The position numbers were made by a program, and so were the translations under genes. From NCBI RefSeq assembly GCF_014205845.1, contig NZ_JACHCR010000007.1, positions 186,001-250,000 of the forward strand: a stretch of 64,000 nucleotides of DNA, read 5' to 3'. Below, one piece after another: positions 1 to 9,435 of this stretch. Within the stretch, counting starts at the first letter, position 1; each line of letters begins with the position of its first letter. The notes under the pieces are model-generated. The model saw only the letters and a list, made by a program, of their open reading frames with translations. It had not been told where the DNA came from and searched no databases. The stretch is from Mucilaginibacter cryoferens (lineage in GTDB: Bacteria; Bacteroidota; Bacteroidia; Sphingobacteriales; Sphingobacteriaceae).

Positions 1-866
1 TTAATCACCACATACTGCGGGTTACGGAAAGCAGCTCTGGCATATAAGGTATAACGGGGCTGCAGCGTATAATTAGTTAATAAAAACGTAAAACCATGGT
101 ATTGGTATTTGTACTCGTTAGTTTCGCTAAAAAAAACATGATCAGATCTTGATGCCGTGGGAGTGCTGGCTAGGTTTACTGCAAAGGGCGCATTGATATG
201 TATTTTTGCCAATTCTGCGCGTAAATAGTTGCCTATTTTTAAACTATCTGCCTGTTTATAATTAGATGGCTGTTCAAAGATGCCACTTTGTTCAATTGGG
301 TATTTAAAACCTGGTTTTTGGTAATTGGCTTCTATGTAAGCCCTTACAGCAGGTGGCGGGTTCGTGCCGTCATACATAAAAAAATCCTGGATCAGCTCGG
401 TCATCAACGGTGGAACGTAGAATGACATTTCCGTAAGCACCTCCGGCACGGTTGCATTCCTATGGTTTATTTTCGACCTATAATAATTATATATTTTAGA
501 ACTTGTTTGAAACGGACTGCTGTTTTTTGAGCCGTGAACAGAGATCCAGATGGCATACGGTGTAACTAACGGGCCAATACTAAAAGTAGAGCGACCGCCA
601 ACAGCTGCTGTATTTATTTGTGATGGGCTATCAATTTTTATAACTGTAGTGCTCTCAGAAAGCCTCTTTACCAATACCGTTCTTATCGAATCGAAGTAAT
701 CCCGTTTGCAACTATCCAGCGCCCGCTGCATGGCCTCATCTATTTTGGTTTCGAATAGTTTTTTATTTTCCTTGTACGCATTAAAGCTCCAGTAGCCCTG
801 AAAAATAATGATCCCGGTAACTGACAGTGCAATTAAAAACAATACGATCTTTAGCTTCCTTTTCAT
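1..866 (-). CDS. Sensor-kinase-like membrane protein, N-terminal part (cut by window edge)
   Basis: The frame is open from an ATG at 866 down to position 1 with no stop, so only about the first 288 residues are inside the window. A short basic N-terminus (MKRKLK) is followed by one hydrophobic segment at about residues 7-26. After it comes a helical stretch rich in Lys and Glu, then a polar domain that looks extracytoplasmic. This is the usual start of Sphingobacteriaceae sensor histidine kinases: membrane anchor, periplasmic input domain, second anchor, kinase core. No kinase motif is visible because the C-terminal part lies off the window. The membrane anchor is seen; the kinase assignment is inference from the overall pattern. 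An anchored protein of unknown role is the alternative. Confidence 0.55.
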   Translation of the reverse strand, partial: MKRKLKIVLFLIALSVTGIIIFQGYWSFNAYKENKKLFETKIDEAMQRALDSCKRDYFDSIRTVLVKRLSESTTVIKIDSPSQINTAAVGGRSTFSIGPLVTPYAIWISVHGSKNSSPFQTSSKIYNYYRSKINHRNATVPEVLTEMSFYVPPLMTELIQDFFMYDGTNPPPAVRAYIEANYQKPGFKYPIEQSGIFEQPSNYKQADSLKIGNYLRAELAKIHINAPFAVNLASTPTASRSDHVFFSETNEYKYQYHGFTFLLTNYTLQPRYTLYARAAFRNPQYVVI

Positions 867-984
867 GTTAAATTGATTGATGAAGGTAAAACTAATTACA
901 CGCCCATCAACCAATACCATCTGTTAACATTGCTTAACATTAAATAAGATAGCTTAAGGCAAAAGCAGTATAAACTGCCTAACG

Positions 985-1392
985 CTATTGCTTTTTTAAA
1001 GTATAGATGTAATTATAAGTACCCAGCGTTTTTGTCCAAACTAAGCTGTCGCCTTTGGTACTTTGCTTAAACGTACCACTTAATAGTAAACTCCAGTTAA
1101 AATCGGCAGTATGTGCAAGGCTATCGGTAAATATTATATTGTTGCCTGTTATTACGTAGCTCCCCCTGCTCTGTTGCACAGCACTTGAGCCACCCATGTA
1201 GTTATTACCGCTAATAACAACCTGAGCGCTGCCACCAAGTAAACCCGACCGATCATTGGCAGACGCCGTATTTAAACTTTTGAATGAACCTTTATAGGTA
1301 CCCTGCAATTGTTGAGGTACAATTTTGTCGTTTTTACAACTGGCTATTATAAAACAGGCAAATAAAAAAACTAGGAGTGTATATACTTTCAT
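985..1392 (-). CDS. Small predicted lipoprotein of unknown function
   Basis: The product is 135 residues and begins with a lipoprotein signal peptide: a hydrophobic core followed by the lipobox IIASC, with the lipidated Cys at residue 19. The mature part is Ser/Thr/Gly-rich with alternating polar and hydrophobic residues, including a VVISGNNY and an NNIIFTDS stretch, which suggests a small beta-rich outer-membrane-anchored domain. I do not recognise a named family. It lies 118 bp upstream of the kinase-like gene on the same strand and could share its transcript. The lipoprotein call is well supported; a function cannot be given. Confidence 0.65.
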   Translation of the reverse strand: MKVYTLLVFLFACFIIASCKNDKIVPQQLQGTYKGSFKSLNTASANDRSGLLGGSAQVVISGNNYMGGSSAVQQSRGSYVITGNNIIFTDSLAHTADFNWSLLLSGTFKQSTKGDSLVWTKTLGTYNYIYTLKKQ

Positions 1393-1527
1393 AATGTTGG
1401 TTTTATATGATTACGATAAAACGGACGCCTGTGCTACAACAGATTAAGTAAAATAGCTACAGGTTTCAAAAGCAGTACAACACCTGCCAACGCTGGCGAT
1501 CATCATAACAAAAATAAATTTTAACTT

Positions 1528-1535
1528 TACTTTTG
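1528..1535 (+). promoter_or_regulatory. Bacteroidota -7 element TACTTTTG just before pdeM
   Basis: TACTTTTG matches the Bacteroidota -7 consensus TAnnTTTG and ends two bases before the ATGATG of pdeM. Transcription would then begin at or near the start codon, giving a leaderless mRNA. No good -33 TTTG/TTG is seen at the expected spacing, so the call rests on the -7 box alone. Confidence 0.4.
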
Positions 1536-1537
1536 TT

Positions 1538-2203
1538 ATGATGATAAGTGCGGCAACTCCCTTTAATTTACTACAACAGGATCTTTTACTACTCCCCCAA
1601 AAGGCCATTTACTGGCAGCAACAACGAGCCTTAATAATTGCCGATGTGCATTTTGGCAAAGTAGGTCATTTTCGTAAAGCAGGTATTGCCGTACCCCGCG
1701 ATATGGAACAAAGCGACCTGGCTACCTTATCCGACCTCATCTATGAGCATCAGCCAGAGAAACTTTTATTCCTGGGTGATCTCTTCCACAGTGATATGAA
1801 TAACGACTGGAATTGGTTCATTCTTTGGCGAAGCCAGTTTCCCAACCTGCAAATCATTTTGATAAAAGGCAATCACGATATTATTCCCGATAGCCATTAT
1901 CAAAACCTCAACATCCAGTTACACGATGAGTTATTGCTTGGCCCATTTTTGATGTTGCACCACCCCCTGCCCCATGATAAGCTTACAAATGCCGCAGGCT
2001 ATGTTTTTTGCGGCCACATACACCCGGGCGTTAACCTGAGTGGTAAAGGTAGGCAAAGCATAACCCTCCCATGTTTCGCTTTTAGCAACAAGCAAGCTAT
2101 ACTGCCTTCGTTTGGCAAATTTACCGGTAAGGTGGCCATCCGCAGCCAGCAAAACGATCAGATTTTCGCCGTTTTAAAAGATAAGGTGATCGCGATAGCA
2201 TAA
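1538..2203 (+). CDS. pdeM: Ligase-associated-type metallophosphoesterase PdeM
   Basis: This 221-residue protein is a calcineurin-like metallophosphoesterase of the PdeM type, a family described as a nuclease linked to ATP-dependent DNA ligase in DNA damage response. The metal-binding motifs are in order: DVHFGK (residues 36-41), GDLFHSD (80-86), GNHD (111-114), HHPL (141-144) and GHIHPG (159-164). The length fits the family. The usual partners (Lhr-like helicase, mbl-fold exonuclease, ligase) are not next to it here, so it is an orphan copy. The start is either of two adjacent ATGs (1538 or 1541). It was tested against the 2121-2327 antisense frame, which is only a shadow. Confidence 0.85.
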   Translation: MMISAATPFNLLQQDLLLLPQKAIYWQQQRALIIADVHFGKVGHFRKAGIAVPRDMEQSDLATLSDLIYEHQPEKLLFLGDLFHSDMNNDWNWFILWRSQFPNLQIILIKGNHDIIPDSHYQNLNIQLHDELLLGPFLMLHHPLPHDKLTNAAGYVFCGHIHPGVNLSGKGRQSITLPCFAFSNKQAILPSFGKFTGKVAIRSQQNDQIFAVLKDKVIAIA

Positions 2204-2335
2204 TTATCCATCGCCCCGCCTGGCTTTTGATACGTAATCCCTGTGTAATTTTATTGCAATTTCTTAGATTGATTCTAAATAGCTTTTTCGGGCCTAATAA
2301 GCCGGATGCATTTATATCTTTTGGCATATAATAGA

Positions 2336-2343
2336 TACTTTTG
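2336..2343 (+). promoter_or_regulatory. Likely -7 promoter element of the sdh operon
   Basis: TACTTTTG fits TAnnTTTG and lies 21 bases before the sdhC ATG, which would give a short untranslated leader of about 15 bases. A second TTTTG run sits just upstream, but no -33 box is seen at the standard 19-21 spacing. Moderate support. Confidence 0.35.
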
Positions 2344-2364
2344 CCAAAATAAATCTATTTCATA

Positions 2365-3147
2365 ATGAGCGAAATTAAACAAACCTTCAACTCATCGTTG
2401 GGAAAAAAGCTAATAATGGCTTTAACAGGCTTGTTTTTGTGTACTTTTATTATAGTACACGTAGGGGGCAACCTGTTGCTGTTTAGCAACGATAATGGTT
2501 TTGGTTTTAATGTGTATGCCAACTTTCTTACACATTTTCCACCAATTGAAGTTATTGCGTACATCCTGTACCTATCTATAGTGGTACACGCGCTTTACGC
2601 CTTAATTATTACGGTTAAAAACCGTAAATCGCGCCCGGTGGGCTACGCTGTTCAGCCAAAGGCTGATGCAAGTTGGTCGTCAAAAAACATGGGGCTGTTA
2701 GGCTCTATCCTGTTTTTATTTATCGTTATCCACATGGGCGATTTTTGGTTCAAATACCATAACGATAAGCAAATGGGCTTTAAAGAGTACCGTACAGATC
2801 TTGCAACCGGCAAAACAACCGACGCCGTTTACACACCCGTACAGGAAGATTTTAGTCACTCTGTTTCTGTTGAAAACAATGTAGAAATTGTAAGGGTAAA
2901 AGACCTGCACGCACGTGTGGTAGTTGCCTTTAGCCAGTGGTGGTATGTACTTTTCTATGTAATAGCCATGGGGGCCTTGTCGTTCCACCTGTTGCATGGT
3001 TTCCAGAGTGCTTTCCGTACGCTAGGCTGGGTACACCGTAAATACACGCCTATAGTATATGCTATTGGCACCTGGTTCTTCGCGGTAATTATTCCGTTGC
3101 TTTTTGCAGCCATGCCGGTGTATTACTTTTTTATGCACAAAGGTTAA
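2365..3147 (+). CDS. sdhC: Succinate dehydrogenase cytochrome b558 subunit SdhC
   Basis: This is the membrane anchor subunit of respiratory complex II, which carries heme b and passes electrons from succinate to menaquinone. The 260-residue product has about five hydrophobic segments: roughly residues 16-38 with IVHVGGN, 60-84, 112-130 with FIVIHMGD, 189-211 with HLLHGFQSAF, and 226-255. The His residues in these segments are candidate heme ligands, as in the single-polypeptide b558 family of Bacteroidota and Bacillus. It is first in the order sdhC-sdhA-sdhB. A palindrome fills the gap to sdhA. Confidence 0.95.
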   Translation: MSEIKQTFNSSLGKKLIMALTGLFLCTFIIVHVGGNLLLFSNDNGFGFNVYANFLTHFPPIEVIAYILYLSIVVHALYALIITVKNRKSRPVGYAVQPKADASWSSKNMGLLGSILFLFIVIHMGDFWFKYHNDKQMGFKEYRTDLATGKTTDAVYTPVQEDFSHSVSVENNVEIVRVKDLHARVVVAFSQWWYVLFYVIAMGALSFHLLHGFQSAFRTLGWVHRKYTPIVYAIGTWFFAVIIPLLFAAMPVYYFFMHKG

Positions 3148-3150
3148 TTA

Positions 3151-3264
3151 AGTTGTTTAAGTTAAATGGGTTGATTAGGTTGGACTCGGTTAGATACGTT
3201 GAACGGTGTGGTTTAAAAACCTCTTAATCAACTCAATCAACCACTCACCAAACCAACTACTCAC
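3151..3264 (+). repeat. Palindromic element in the sdhC-sdhA joint
   Basis: The left arm (about 3151-3183, words such as GTTGATTAGGTTGG) and the right arm (about 3224-3264, words such as AATCAACTCAATCAACC) are imperfect inverted copies. Transcribed RNA could fold back over about 35 bases with a loop of about 40. It starts 3 bases after the sdhC stop and ends about 20 bases before the sdhA start. It has no ORF of its own; the longer upstream reading of sdhA runs through its right arm and is rejected. Confidence 0.6.
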
Positions 3265-3286
3265 TAATATAAAAATTATAAAAGAA

Positions 3287-5221
3287 ATGAGTTTAGATGC
3301 TAAAATTCCAGAAGGCCCATTAGCCCAAAAATGGAGCAAGCATAAATTTGACCTGAAGCTGGTTAACCCGGCCAACAAGCGTAAATACGATATTATTATT
3401 GTAGGTACCGGTTTGGCAGGCGCATCTGCAGCAGCCTCATTGGCCGAGCTTGGTTATAACGTAAAGGCTTTTTGTTTCCAGGATAGTCCACGCCGTGCGC
3501 ACTCTATTGCTGCACAGGGTGGTATTAATGCCGCAAAAAACTACCAGAACGACGGCGACAGCGTTTTCCGTTTGTTTTATGACACTATTAAAGGTGGCGA
3601 TTACCGTGCCCGCGAAGGCAATGTTTACCGCCTTGCCGAAGTATCGGTAAATATAATTGACCAGTGTGTTGCACAGGGTGTTCCTTTTGCACGCGAGTAC
3701 GGCGGCTTATTGGATAACCGCTCATTTGGTGGTTCGCAGGTATCACGTACGTTTTATGCACGTGGTCAAACCGGACAACAATTGCTTTTAGGCGCTTACT
3801 CGGCATTAAACCGCCAGATACACGCCGGTAAAGTACAAATGTACACCCGTACCGAAATGCTGGATGTAGTTACCATTGATGGCCATGCCAAAGGTATTGT
3901 TACCCGTAACATGATCACCGGCGCTATTGAGACACATGCAGGCCATGCTGTGTTGCTGTGTACAGGTGGATACAGCAACGTATTTTACCTGTCAACAAAT
4001 GCAATTGGCTCAAACGTAACAGCTGCCTGGAGGGCCCACAAACGTGGTGCTTTCTTTGGTAACCCTTGCTATACTCAAATTCACCCAACCTGTATCCCGG
4101 TAACCGGCGATCACCAGTCGAAGCTTACGCTGATGTCTGAATCGTTAAGGAACGACGGTCGTGTTTGGGCACCCAAAACAGTGGAAGTTGCAGAGCAATT
4201 GCGCAAAGGAACAATCAAAGCCGACCAGGTAAAAGAGGACGACCGCGATTACTTCCTGGAGCGTAAATACCCTGCCTTTGGTAACCTTGTGCCGCGCGAT
4301 GTGGCTTCACGTAACGCCAAAGAAATGGTTGAAGAAGGTAAAGGTGTTGGAGGTTCTGGCTTCGCGGTATTCCTTGATTTTGCCGATGCGATTAAACGTT
4401 TGGGCGAAGATACTGTAAGAGCCAAATATGGTAACCTGTTTGATATGTATATCCAGATTACAGATGAAAACCCATACAAACAACCTATGCGTATTTACCC
4501 TGCGGTACACTATACTATGGGTGGCCTTTGGGTTGATTATAACCTGAGTACCAACGTACCGGGCTTATATGCCTTAGGCGAATGTAACTTCTCTGATCAC
4601 GGTGCTAACCGCTTAGGTGCTTCTGCTTTGATGCAGGGTTTATCTGATGGCTACTTTGTGATCCCTTATACCCTTGGCGACTACCTGGCTAAAATTGGCC
4701 CCAAAAAGGTTGATACCTCACACCCTGCTTTTGAAGCAACTAAAAAGGATGTGATCACCTATATCAGTAAGTTATTAGCTTTAAAAGGCAACAAAACTGT
4801 TAACGAATACCACCGCGAGCTTGGCCACATTATGTGGGAATATTGCGGAATGGCACGTACAGCAGAAGGCTTAACAAAAGCCAAAGGCCTTATTAAAGCG
4901 TTGAAAGCCGATTTCTGGGTAAATGCTATTGTAACCGGCGAAAACGAAGAGGTAAACGCCTCCTTAGAAAGAGCCGGCCGTATTGCCGATTTTATTGAGC
5001 TTGGCGAACTGATGGTTGACGACGCGCTGATGCGTAACGAATCATGCGGTGGCCACTTCAGGGTAGAATCGCAAACAGCAGATGGTGAAGCACTACGTGA
5101 TGATGAAAACTTCGCGTTTGTTGCAGCCTGGGAGTTTAAAGGCGAAAATCAGCCGGAAGTATTACACAAAGAAGAATTGGTATTTGAAGCAGTTCATTTA
5201 TCACAACGAAATTACGCGTAA
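3287..5221 (+). CDS. sdhA: Succinate dehydrogenase flavoprotein subunit SdhA
   Basis: This is the catalytic subunit of complex II, which oxidises succinate to fumarate with covalent FAD. Numbered from the ATG at 3287, the 644-residue protein has the dinucleotide-binding GTGLAG at residues 41-46 and a QGG-linked His (AHSIAAQGG, His about 72) as the expected FAD attachment site. It also has HPTCIP, the active-site region with YTMGGLWVD, and the C-terminal CGGHFRVES. An upstream start at 3206 is possible in frame, but the added residues come from the palindrome and are not family-like; [11 protein letters not shown] is the natural N-terminus. It is the second gene of the operon, and a four-helix-bundle gene separates it from sdhB. 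Confidence 0.96.
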   Translation: MSLDAKIPEGPLAQKWSKHKFDLKLVNPANKRKYDIIIVGTGLAGASAAASLAELGYNVKAFCFQDSPRRAHSIAAQGGINAAKNYQNDGDSVFRLFYDTIKGGDYRAREGNVYRLAEVSVNIIDQCVAQGVPFAREYGGLLDNRSFGGSQVSRTFYARGQTGQQLLLGAYSALNRQIHAGKVQMYTRTEMLDVVTIDGHAKGIVTRNMITGAIETHAGHAVLLCTGGYSNVFYLSTNAIGSNVTAAWRAHKRGAFFGNPCYTQIHPTCIPVTGDHQSKLTLMSESLRNDGRVWAPKTVEVAEQLRKGTIKADQVKEDDRDYFLERKYPAFGNLVPRDVASRNAKEMVEEGKGVGGSGFAVFLDFADAIKRLGEDTVRAKYGNLFDMYIQITDENPYKQPMRIYPAVHYTMGGLWVDYNLSTNVPGLYALGECNFSDHGANRLGASALMQGLSDGYFVIPYTLGDYLAKIGPKKVDTSHPAFEATKKDVITYISKLLALKGNKTVNEYHRELGHIMWEYCGMARTAEGLTKAKGLIKALKADFWVNAIVTGENEEVNASLERAGRIADFIELGELMVDDALMRNESCGGHFRVESQTADGEALRDDENFAFVAAWEFKGENQPEVLHKEELVFEAVHLSQRNYA

Positions 5222-5223
5222 GT

Positions 5224-5357
5224 AGATTTGAGATGTGAGATATGAGATTTGAGACAGGAGTTTCAAATCTCATATCAGAATAGTTTAGAAGATAAAATTT
5301 ACCAAATTGCAGAAAAGGTTCTGTCTTATATCTAAAATCTCACATCTTATATCTAAA
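5224..5357 (+). repeat. Left palindromic arm region of the sdhA/sdhB insertion
   Basis: It begins two bases after the sdhA stop. The segment 5224-5255 is built from the words AGATTTGAGA and GAGATATGAG. It is an inverted copy of 5727-5758 on the far side of the four-helix-bundle gene (29 of 32 positions agree, and one mismatch is G-U compatible). The segment also contains its own inverted half at about 5260-5276 and 5323-5357, so several alternative folds are possible. Confidence 0.65.
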
Positions 5358-5359
5358 CC

Positions 5360-5713
5360 ATGCATAATCTGAAGGAATTGAAAATTTGGCAAAAAGCGAT
5401 TGACCTGTCTGTCGATGTATACAAGGCAACCATAGGTTATCCATCTGATGAAAGGTTTGGGTTAACCAGCCAGATAAGAAGAGCGGCCGTTTCAATTCCG
5501 TCTAACATTGCAGAGGGGGCTGGAAGAAATTCTAAAAAGGAATTTTGTAATTTTTTAGGTATAGCCAATGGTTCGGCTTATGAGTTACAAACACAATTGG
5601 TTATATCAAATAAATTAAATTTATTAAAAGATGATTTGTTAAATGACTTGCTTAAACAGATTGAAGAATCGCAAAAAATGAATTTTGCGTTTCAAAAGAT
5701 GTTACAGAGTTAG
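5360..5713 (+). CDS. Four-helix-bundle protein (23S rRNA intervening-sequence / Avd-like family)
   Basis: The 117-residue product has the family signature: an N-terminal LKIWQKAIDL helix, then SIPSNIAEGAGR at about residues 46-57, then a second long amphipathic pair of helices with ANGSAYELQTQL. Relatives are encoded inside intervening sequences of 23S rRNA genes in Leptospira and Coxiella. Avd, the accessory protein of diversity-generating retroelements, shares the fold. The cellular role of the family outside rRNA is not established. The gene lies between sdhA and sdhB in the same direction and is bracketed by inverted repeats, so it splits a core operon without breaking a gene. No reverse transcriptase is nearby, so an Avd role is unlikely. 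Confidence 0.9.
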   Translation: MHNLKELKIWQKAIDLSVDVYKATIGYPSDERFGLTSQIRRAAVSIPSNIAEGAGRNSKKEFCNFLGIANGSAYELQTQLVISNKLNLLKDDLLNDLLKQIEESQKMNFAFQKMLQS

Positions 5714-5724
5714 TAAACAACAAT

Positions 5725-5758
5725 GAGTCTCATATCTCAAATCTCATATCTCAAATCT
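5725..5758 (+). repeat. Right inverted-repeat arm of the sdhA/sdhB insertion
   Basis: This arm is built from TCATATCTCAAATC words and is the inverted partner of 5224-5255. It ends seven bases before the sdhB start codon. The 535-bp unit 5224-5758 therefore occupies almost exactly the gap between the two sdh genes. Confidence 0.65.
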
Positions 5759-5765
5759 AAATAGA

Positions 5766-6548
5766 ATGAACGGAAATATGAACCTGACGCTGAAAGTATG
5801 GCGTCAAAAAAACGCTCAAACATCGGGCAAATTTGTGACTTATAAAGCCGAAGCTATTTCGCCTGATATGTCGTTCCTGGAAATGCTTGACGTTGTTAAC
5901 GAAGGTTTAACCCACAAGGGCGATGAGCCAATTAACTTTGACCACGATTGCCGCGAAGGTATTTGCGGTATGTGCTCATTATATATTAATGGCCATCCAC
6001 ACGGACCAAAAAGAGGGGTTACCACCTGCCAGCTGCACATGCGTACTTTTCACGATGGCGAAACTATCACTATCGAGCCTTGGCGCGCTTCGGCATTCCC
6101 GGTTGTTAAAGATCTGGCAGTTGACCGCTCTGCGTTCGACAGGATTCAACAAGCCGGCGGTTATGTTTCGGTAAATACAGGTGTTAGCACCGATGGTAAC
6201 GCCATCCCTATCCCTAAAGTTATTGCCGACGAAGCCTTTAACTCTGCTACCTGTATTGGTTGCGGTGCCTGCGTTGCGGCATGTAAAAATGCTTCGGCTA
6301 TGCTGTTTGTATCTGCAAAAGTTACCCAACTGGGCTTGTTACCACAAGGTCAGCCAGAGCGTTATAGCCGCGTACAATCAATGGTTGCCCAAATGGACGA
6401 AGAAGGATTTGGAAGCTGTACCAACACAGGTGCCTGCGAAGCCGAATGCCCTAAAGAAATTAAACTAACCAACATTGCCCGTATGAACAACGATTTCTTC
6501 AGCGCCAAATTGTTCAGAGAAGAAGGCGTACACGATGCAAAACACTAA
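5766..6548 (+). CDS. sdhB: Succinate dehydrogenase iron-sulfur subunit SdhB
   Basis: This is the electron-transfer subunit of complex II and carries three Fe-S clusters. The N-terminal ferredoxin-like half has the [2Fe-2S] ligands in CREGICGMC and the distal Cys of TTCQ. The C-terminal half has [13 protein letters not shown] and [13 protein letters not shown], the ligands for the [4Fe-4S] and [3Fe-4S]-type centres. The length of 260 residues is normal for Bacteroidota. The start may instead be the ATG at 5778 (MNLTLKVW), which begins at the conserved region; nothing upstream decides between them. A strong terminator follows. Confidence 0.95.
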   Translation: MNGNMNLTLKVWRQKNAQTSGKFVTYKAEAISPDMSFLEMLDVVNEGLTHKGDEPINFDHDCREGICGMCSLYINGHPHGPKRGVTTCQLHMRTFHDGETITIEPWRASAFPVVKDLAVDRSAFDRIQQAGGYVSVNTGVSTDGNAIPIPKVIADEAFNSATCIGCGACVAACKNASAMLFVSAKVTQLGLLPQGQPERYSRVQSMVAQMDEEGFGSCTNTGACEAECPKEIKLTNIARMNNDFFSAKLFREEGVHDAKH

Positions 6549-6573
6549 TTAAGCTATTACCGCTTGATATATT

Positions 6574-6602
6574 AAAGGCCCGGAAGTTTTCCGGGCCTTT
6601 TT
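6574..6602 (+). terminator. Rho-independent terminator of the sdh operon
   Basis: A perfect 12-bp stem (AAAGGCCCGGAA paired with TTCCGGGCCTTT) with a four-base loop and a T run, 26 bases after the sdhB stop. Confidence 0.9.
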
Positions 6603-6733
6603 GTTGTCTAAATTTTAAGATCGTGTTTACCTCCCGACTGTTGCGGTTTGACTTCAGTTAAAAACGTGCAAGACCATTAAAATCACATTGCCACCCAAAG
6701 CATACCGAAAGGGTAAATGAGCCCCTACTCTTG

Positions 6734-7471
6734 CTATTTAATCGTAAACACTTCGCCCGGCGCCAGAGAAAACCGCGTACCTGCCTCCAGGAAAATTGCG
6801 TGTTGTTTATCAACTAATGTTTGTATACAATTATTTAGCATATTCCCTGCTTGCGAAATAGCGTCGCTGGCATTATCGCTTCTAACCTTATAAGTAGTTT
6901 TAAACCCAACTGTTTGCCACCGTATAATACTAATGCGCATTACCCAGGCATAGTAAAAATTATACTCGATACGCTGCATTCCAAATAGTTGGTTATAAGG
7001 CCATGTATCTTCGCCAAGTTTTATGGTATACAATTGAAACTGCTGATCGCTTATGGCTTGTAACATAGATGAAGAACCGTCGCCTCCGCAATCGTTATAC
7101 TTATCATCATATTCCTTTTTAAGATCGTTAAAATCTATAAGGTACTCGCTATAAAGATTATCATACAATTCACGGGTGGCAACCAGGGCATGCCTGTTAT
7201 GGGCAGCCCCATCGCGGATATGCTGCTCGAAATTTAAATGGGCACGTTCTTCAATCTCGCTTTTTGTTCGTCCGCATTCGCTGCAAAACAATCCATCTTT
7301 ATATTCCTGCACATTAAACTCGTATTTTTTTCTTCGGGCTTCAATTTTTAATTTAATCTTTTCGAACTTTATTTTACAACCATCGTCGGCATTATCGGTC
7401 AAAACAGTTATCTGCGCCCACACCGGAAAATATCCCGCCAGGAAAAATACGATGCTCATTATAGTTTTCAT
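6734..7471 (-). CDS. Secreted or periplasmic protein of unknown function
   Basis: The ATG at 7471 opens a signal peptide (MKTIMSIVFFLAGYFPVWAQ, cleavage probably after WAQ). An in-frame start at 7537 would put an extra hydrophobic stretch in front and is less likely. The mature part, about 225 residues, is strongly helical and charged, with a CSEC-type Cys pair (LFCSECGRTK), another Cys in NDCGG and one in NNCIQT. These could form disulfides or bind metal. I recognise no family. It is convergent with the sdh operon and stands alone. Confidence 0.6.
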   Translation of the reverse strand: MKTIMSIVFFLAGYFPVWAQITVLTDNADDGCKIKFEKIKLKIEARRKKYEFNVQEYKDGLFCSECGRTKSEIEERAHLNFEQHIRDGAAHNRHALVATRELYDNLYSEYLIDFNDLKKEYDDKYNDCGGDGSSSMLQAISDQQFQLYTIKLGEDTWPYNQLFGMQRIEYNFYYAWVMRISIIRWQTVGFKTTYKVRSDNASDAISQAGNMLNNCIQTLVDKQHAIFLEAGTRFSLAPGEVFTIK

Positions 7472-7974
7472 ATTCAATACTCCAAAAAGTATAAGGCTGG
7501 TTGGTTTAATGACAAGCGCTATTAAAGCTACTACCAATTTAAGCAGAATGTTTGTTAAATGCTTGTAACCAGAATATTATTTAACAGGTACAATATCAAT
7601 ATCCAAATCAATGTTCCTAACTTAGGCTGACATCGAAAAAGAAAACAGCTTTTCAACCAGAAACCGAAATTTGAATTATTTTTTACTGATCACAAGCTAT
7701 TTTGTCTACGGCAACCGGATGTGTATTTTTTTCGCCCCGTCGATAATGACTATATCACAGTTATTAAACAATTTAATTCCGAAATATTTGAGCTAAAATA
7801 AAAGTTTCAATTGCATAAATTAGCATATCAATACCTAAACTTAGCTAAAAATGAAAAATCAATTAAAAAATTCGTAAAAAATTCAAAATAATTTGCTTTT
7901 TTATCAAAAACACTTCATAAATTACATTTTTAAAAAATAACTGATTAGTAATCTTCAAAATCTTATAATTCTTT
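7472..7974. other. AT-rich intergenic stretch between two divergent genes
   Basis: About 500 bases with no convincing ORF. The last 200 bases are very AT-rich (many AAAAATT runs) and probably contain the promoter of the ATP-grasp operon. No exact TAnnTTTG box was found close to the start codon, and no hairpin or RNA gene was recognised. Confidence 0.4.
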
Positions 7975-9435
7975 ATGCAGGAATCAGCTTATTTTGATAA
8001 ATACAACCCAATTGACGGTGTTTGGGACGAAATGTATGGCTCGGATAGCAATGTTCGCGAACATTACCGCAAGGTAATAGAATATATTTCAAAGGAATCG
8101 GCCGACGATCTGAACAAAAAAGAGGAACTGGCCAAACGTCTTTTTATGAGTCAGGGTATCACCTTCACGGTGTACAACAGCGGCGAGGGTATTGAAAAGA
8201 TATTTCCGTTTGATATTATCCCCCGCATTATTACGGCCAGCGAATGGGCTTTTGTAGAAAAAGGCATTAAACAACGCCTTACCGCGCTTAACCATTTTTT
8301 GAAGGATATTTACAATAACCAGTTTATTGTAAAGGATGGCATTGTGCCTATTGATATTATTTACTCGTGCCCGCACTTTTTGCGCGAAATGTACCAGTTA
8401 AAGGTACCCTATGATATCTATGTACACATTTCGGGTATCGATCTGATTCGGGATGAGGATGGCACTTTTTATGTACTGGAAGATAACCTGCGCACACCAT
8501 CGGGCGTGAGCTATATGCTGGAGAACAGGGAAATTACCAAACGCTTGTTTCCAGACCTGCTACCGCAATGCGGCGTAAGGAGCGTTACCGAATATCCAAC
8601 CATACTGTATAAAAACCTGCTGGCGTTATCGCCCAGGCAAATCTCGAACCCTACTATTGTATTGCTTAGTCCGGGAATATACAACTCCGCTTATTTTGAG
8701 CATACCACATTAGCCCGTTTAATGGGTGTTGAACTGGTAGAAGGGCGAGACCTGGTGGTAAACAACCATAAGGTTTATATGAAAACCACTACAGGCCTAC
8801 AACAGGTAGATGTGATCTACCGTCGGGTAGATGATGAATATTTAGATCCGTTGGTATTTAATCCTTCCAGTATGTTAGGTGTAGCTGGTATAATGGGCGC
8901 TTACCGCAAGGGCAACGTAGCCATTGTAAACGCTGTAGGCACCGGTGTAGCAGATGATAAGGCAGTATATGTTTACGTACCGGATATGATACGCTATTAC
9001 CTTAACGAAGAACCAATACTTAAAAACGTGCCCACCCACCAGCTGGGCAACCCCGACGAGCGCGAGCATGTGTTTAAAAACCTCAATAAAATGGTGGTTA
9101 AAAAAACCAACGGCAGCGGTGGCTATGGTATGTTAATGGGCCATGCGGCATCTGAAGAAGAAATTGATGAATATAAAAAAGAGATACTGAAAGATCCGCG
9201 CAACTTTATAGCACAGCCAACAATCGCGCTTTCGGCGGCACCTTGTTATATGCAGGGTTCCTTAAAACCCCGCCGTATAGACCTAAGGCCATACGCCCTT
9301 TACGGACCAGATGGCATCGAGATAGTTCCGGGCGGACTAACCCGTGTAGCCCTTAAAGAAGGCTCGCTGGTGGTAAACAGTTCGCAGGGTGGCGGCAGTA
9401 AGGATACGTGGGTATTAAGCCCCCCGACCCCCTAA
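7975..9435 (+). CDS. Circularly permuted ATP-grasp type 2 family protein
   Basis: The 486-residue product belongs to the circularly permuted ATP-grasp group (formerly DUF404/DUF407). The sequence has YNPIDGVWDEMY at the start, VLEDNLRTPSGVSYMLENR near residue 165, the VVKKTNGSGGYGM nucleotide-binding loop near 370, and RRIDLRPY near the end. Comparative work places such genes with alpha-E and transglutaminase-like genes, as here, and proposes peptide or amide ligation; the substrate is unknown. The C-terminus is unusual: after KDTWVL the last codons (SPPTP) and the stop come from the arm of a palindrome. Start codon 7975 is the first Met before the conserved region. Confidence 0.85.
   Translation: MQESAYFDKYNPIDGVWDEMYGSDSNVREHYRKVIEYISKESADDLNKKEELAKRLFMSQGITFTVYNSGEGIEKIFPFDIIPRIITASEWAFVEKGIKQRLTALNHFLKDIYNNQFIVKDGIVPIDIIYSCPHFLREMYQLKVPYDIYVHISGIDLIRDEDGTFYVLEDNLRTPSGVSYMLENREITKRLFPDLLPQCGVRSVTEYPTILYKNLLALSPRQISNPTIVLLSPGIYNSAYFEHTTLARLMGVELVEGRDLVVNNHKVYMKTTTGLQQVDVIYRRVDDEYLDPLVFNPSSMLGVAGIMGAYRKGNVAIVNAVGTGVADDKAVYVYVPDMIRYYLNEEPILKNVPTHQLGNPDEREHVFKNLNKMVVKKTNGSGGYGMLMGHAASEEEIDEYKKEILKDPRNFIAQPTIALSAAPCYMQGSLKPRRIDLRPYALYGPDGIEIVPGGLTRVALKEGSLVVNSSQGGGSKDTWVLSPPTP

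Noticed and set aside
3206..3286. Longer N-terminus of SdhA
   Set aside because: The added residues are encoded by a palindrome and do not look like Sdh[12 protein letters not shown] at 3287 is the family-like start.
5224..5357. Short repeated words resembling a CRISPR or tandem array
   Set aside because: The words vary in length and spacing, alternate in orientation and form inverted arms; there are no regular unique spacers and no cas gene.
5360..5713. Avd accessory gene of a diversity-generating retroelement
   Set aside because: No reverse transcriptase, template or variable repeat was found nearby; the family is better taken as the rRNA-intervening-sequence type.
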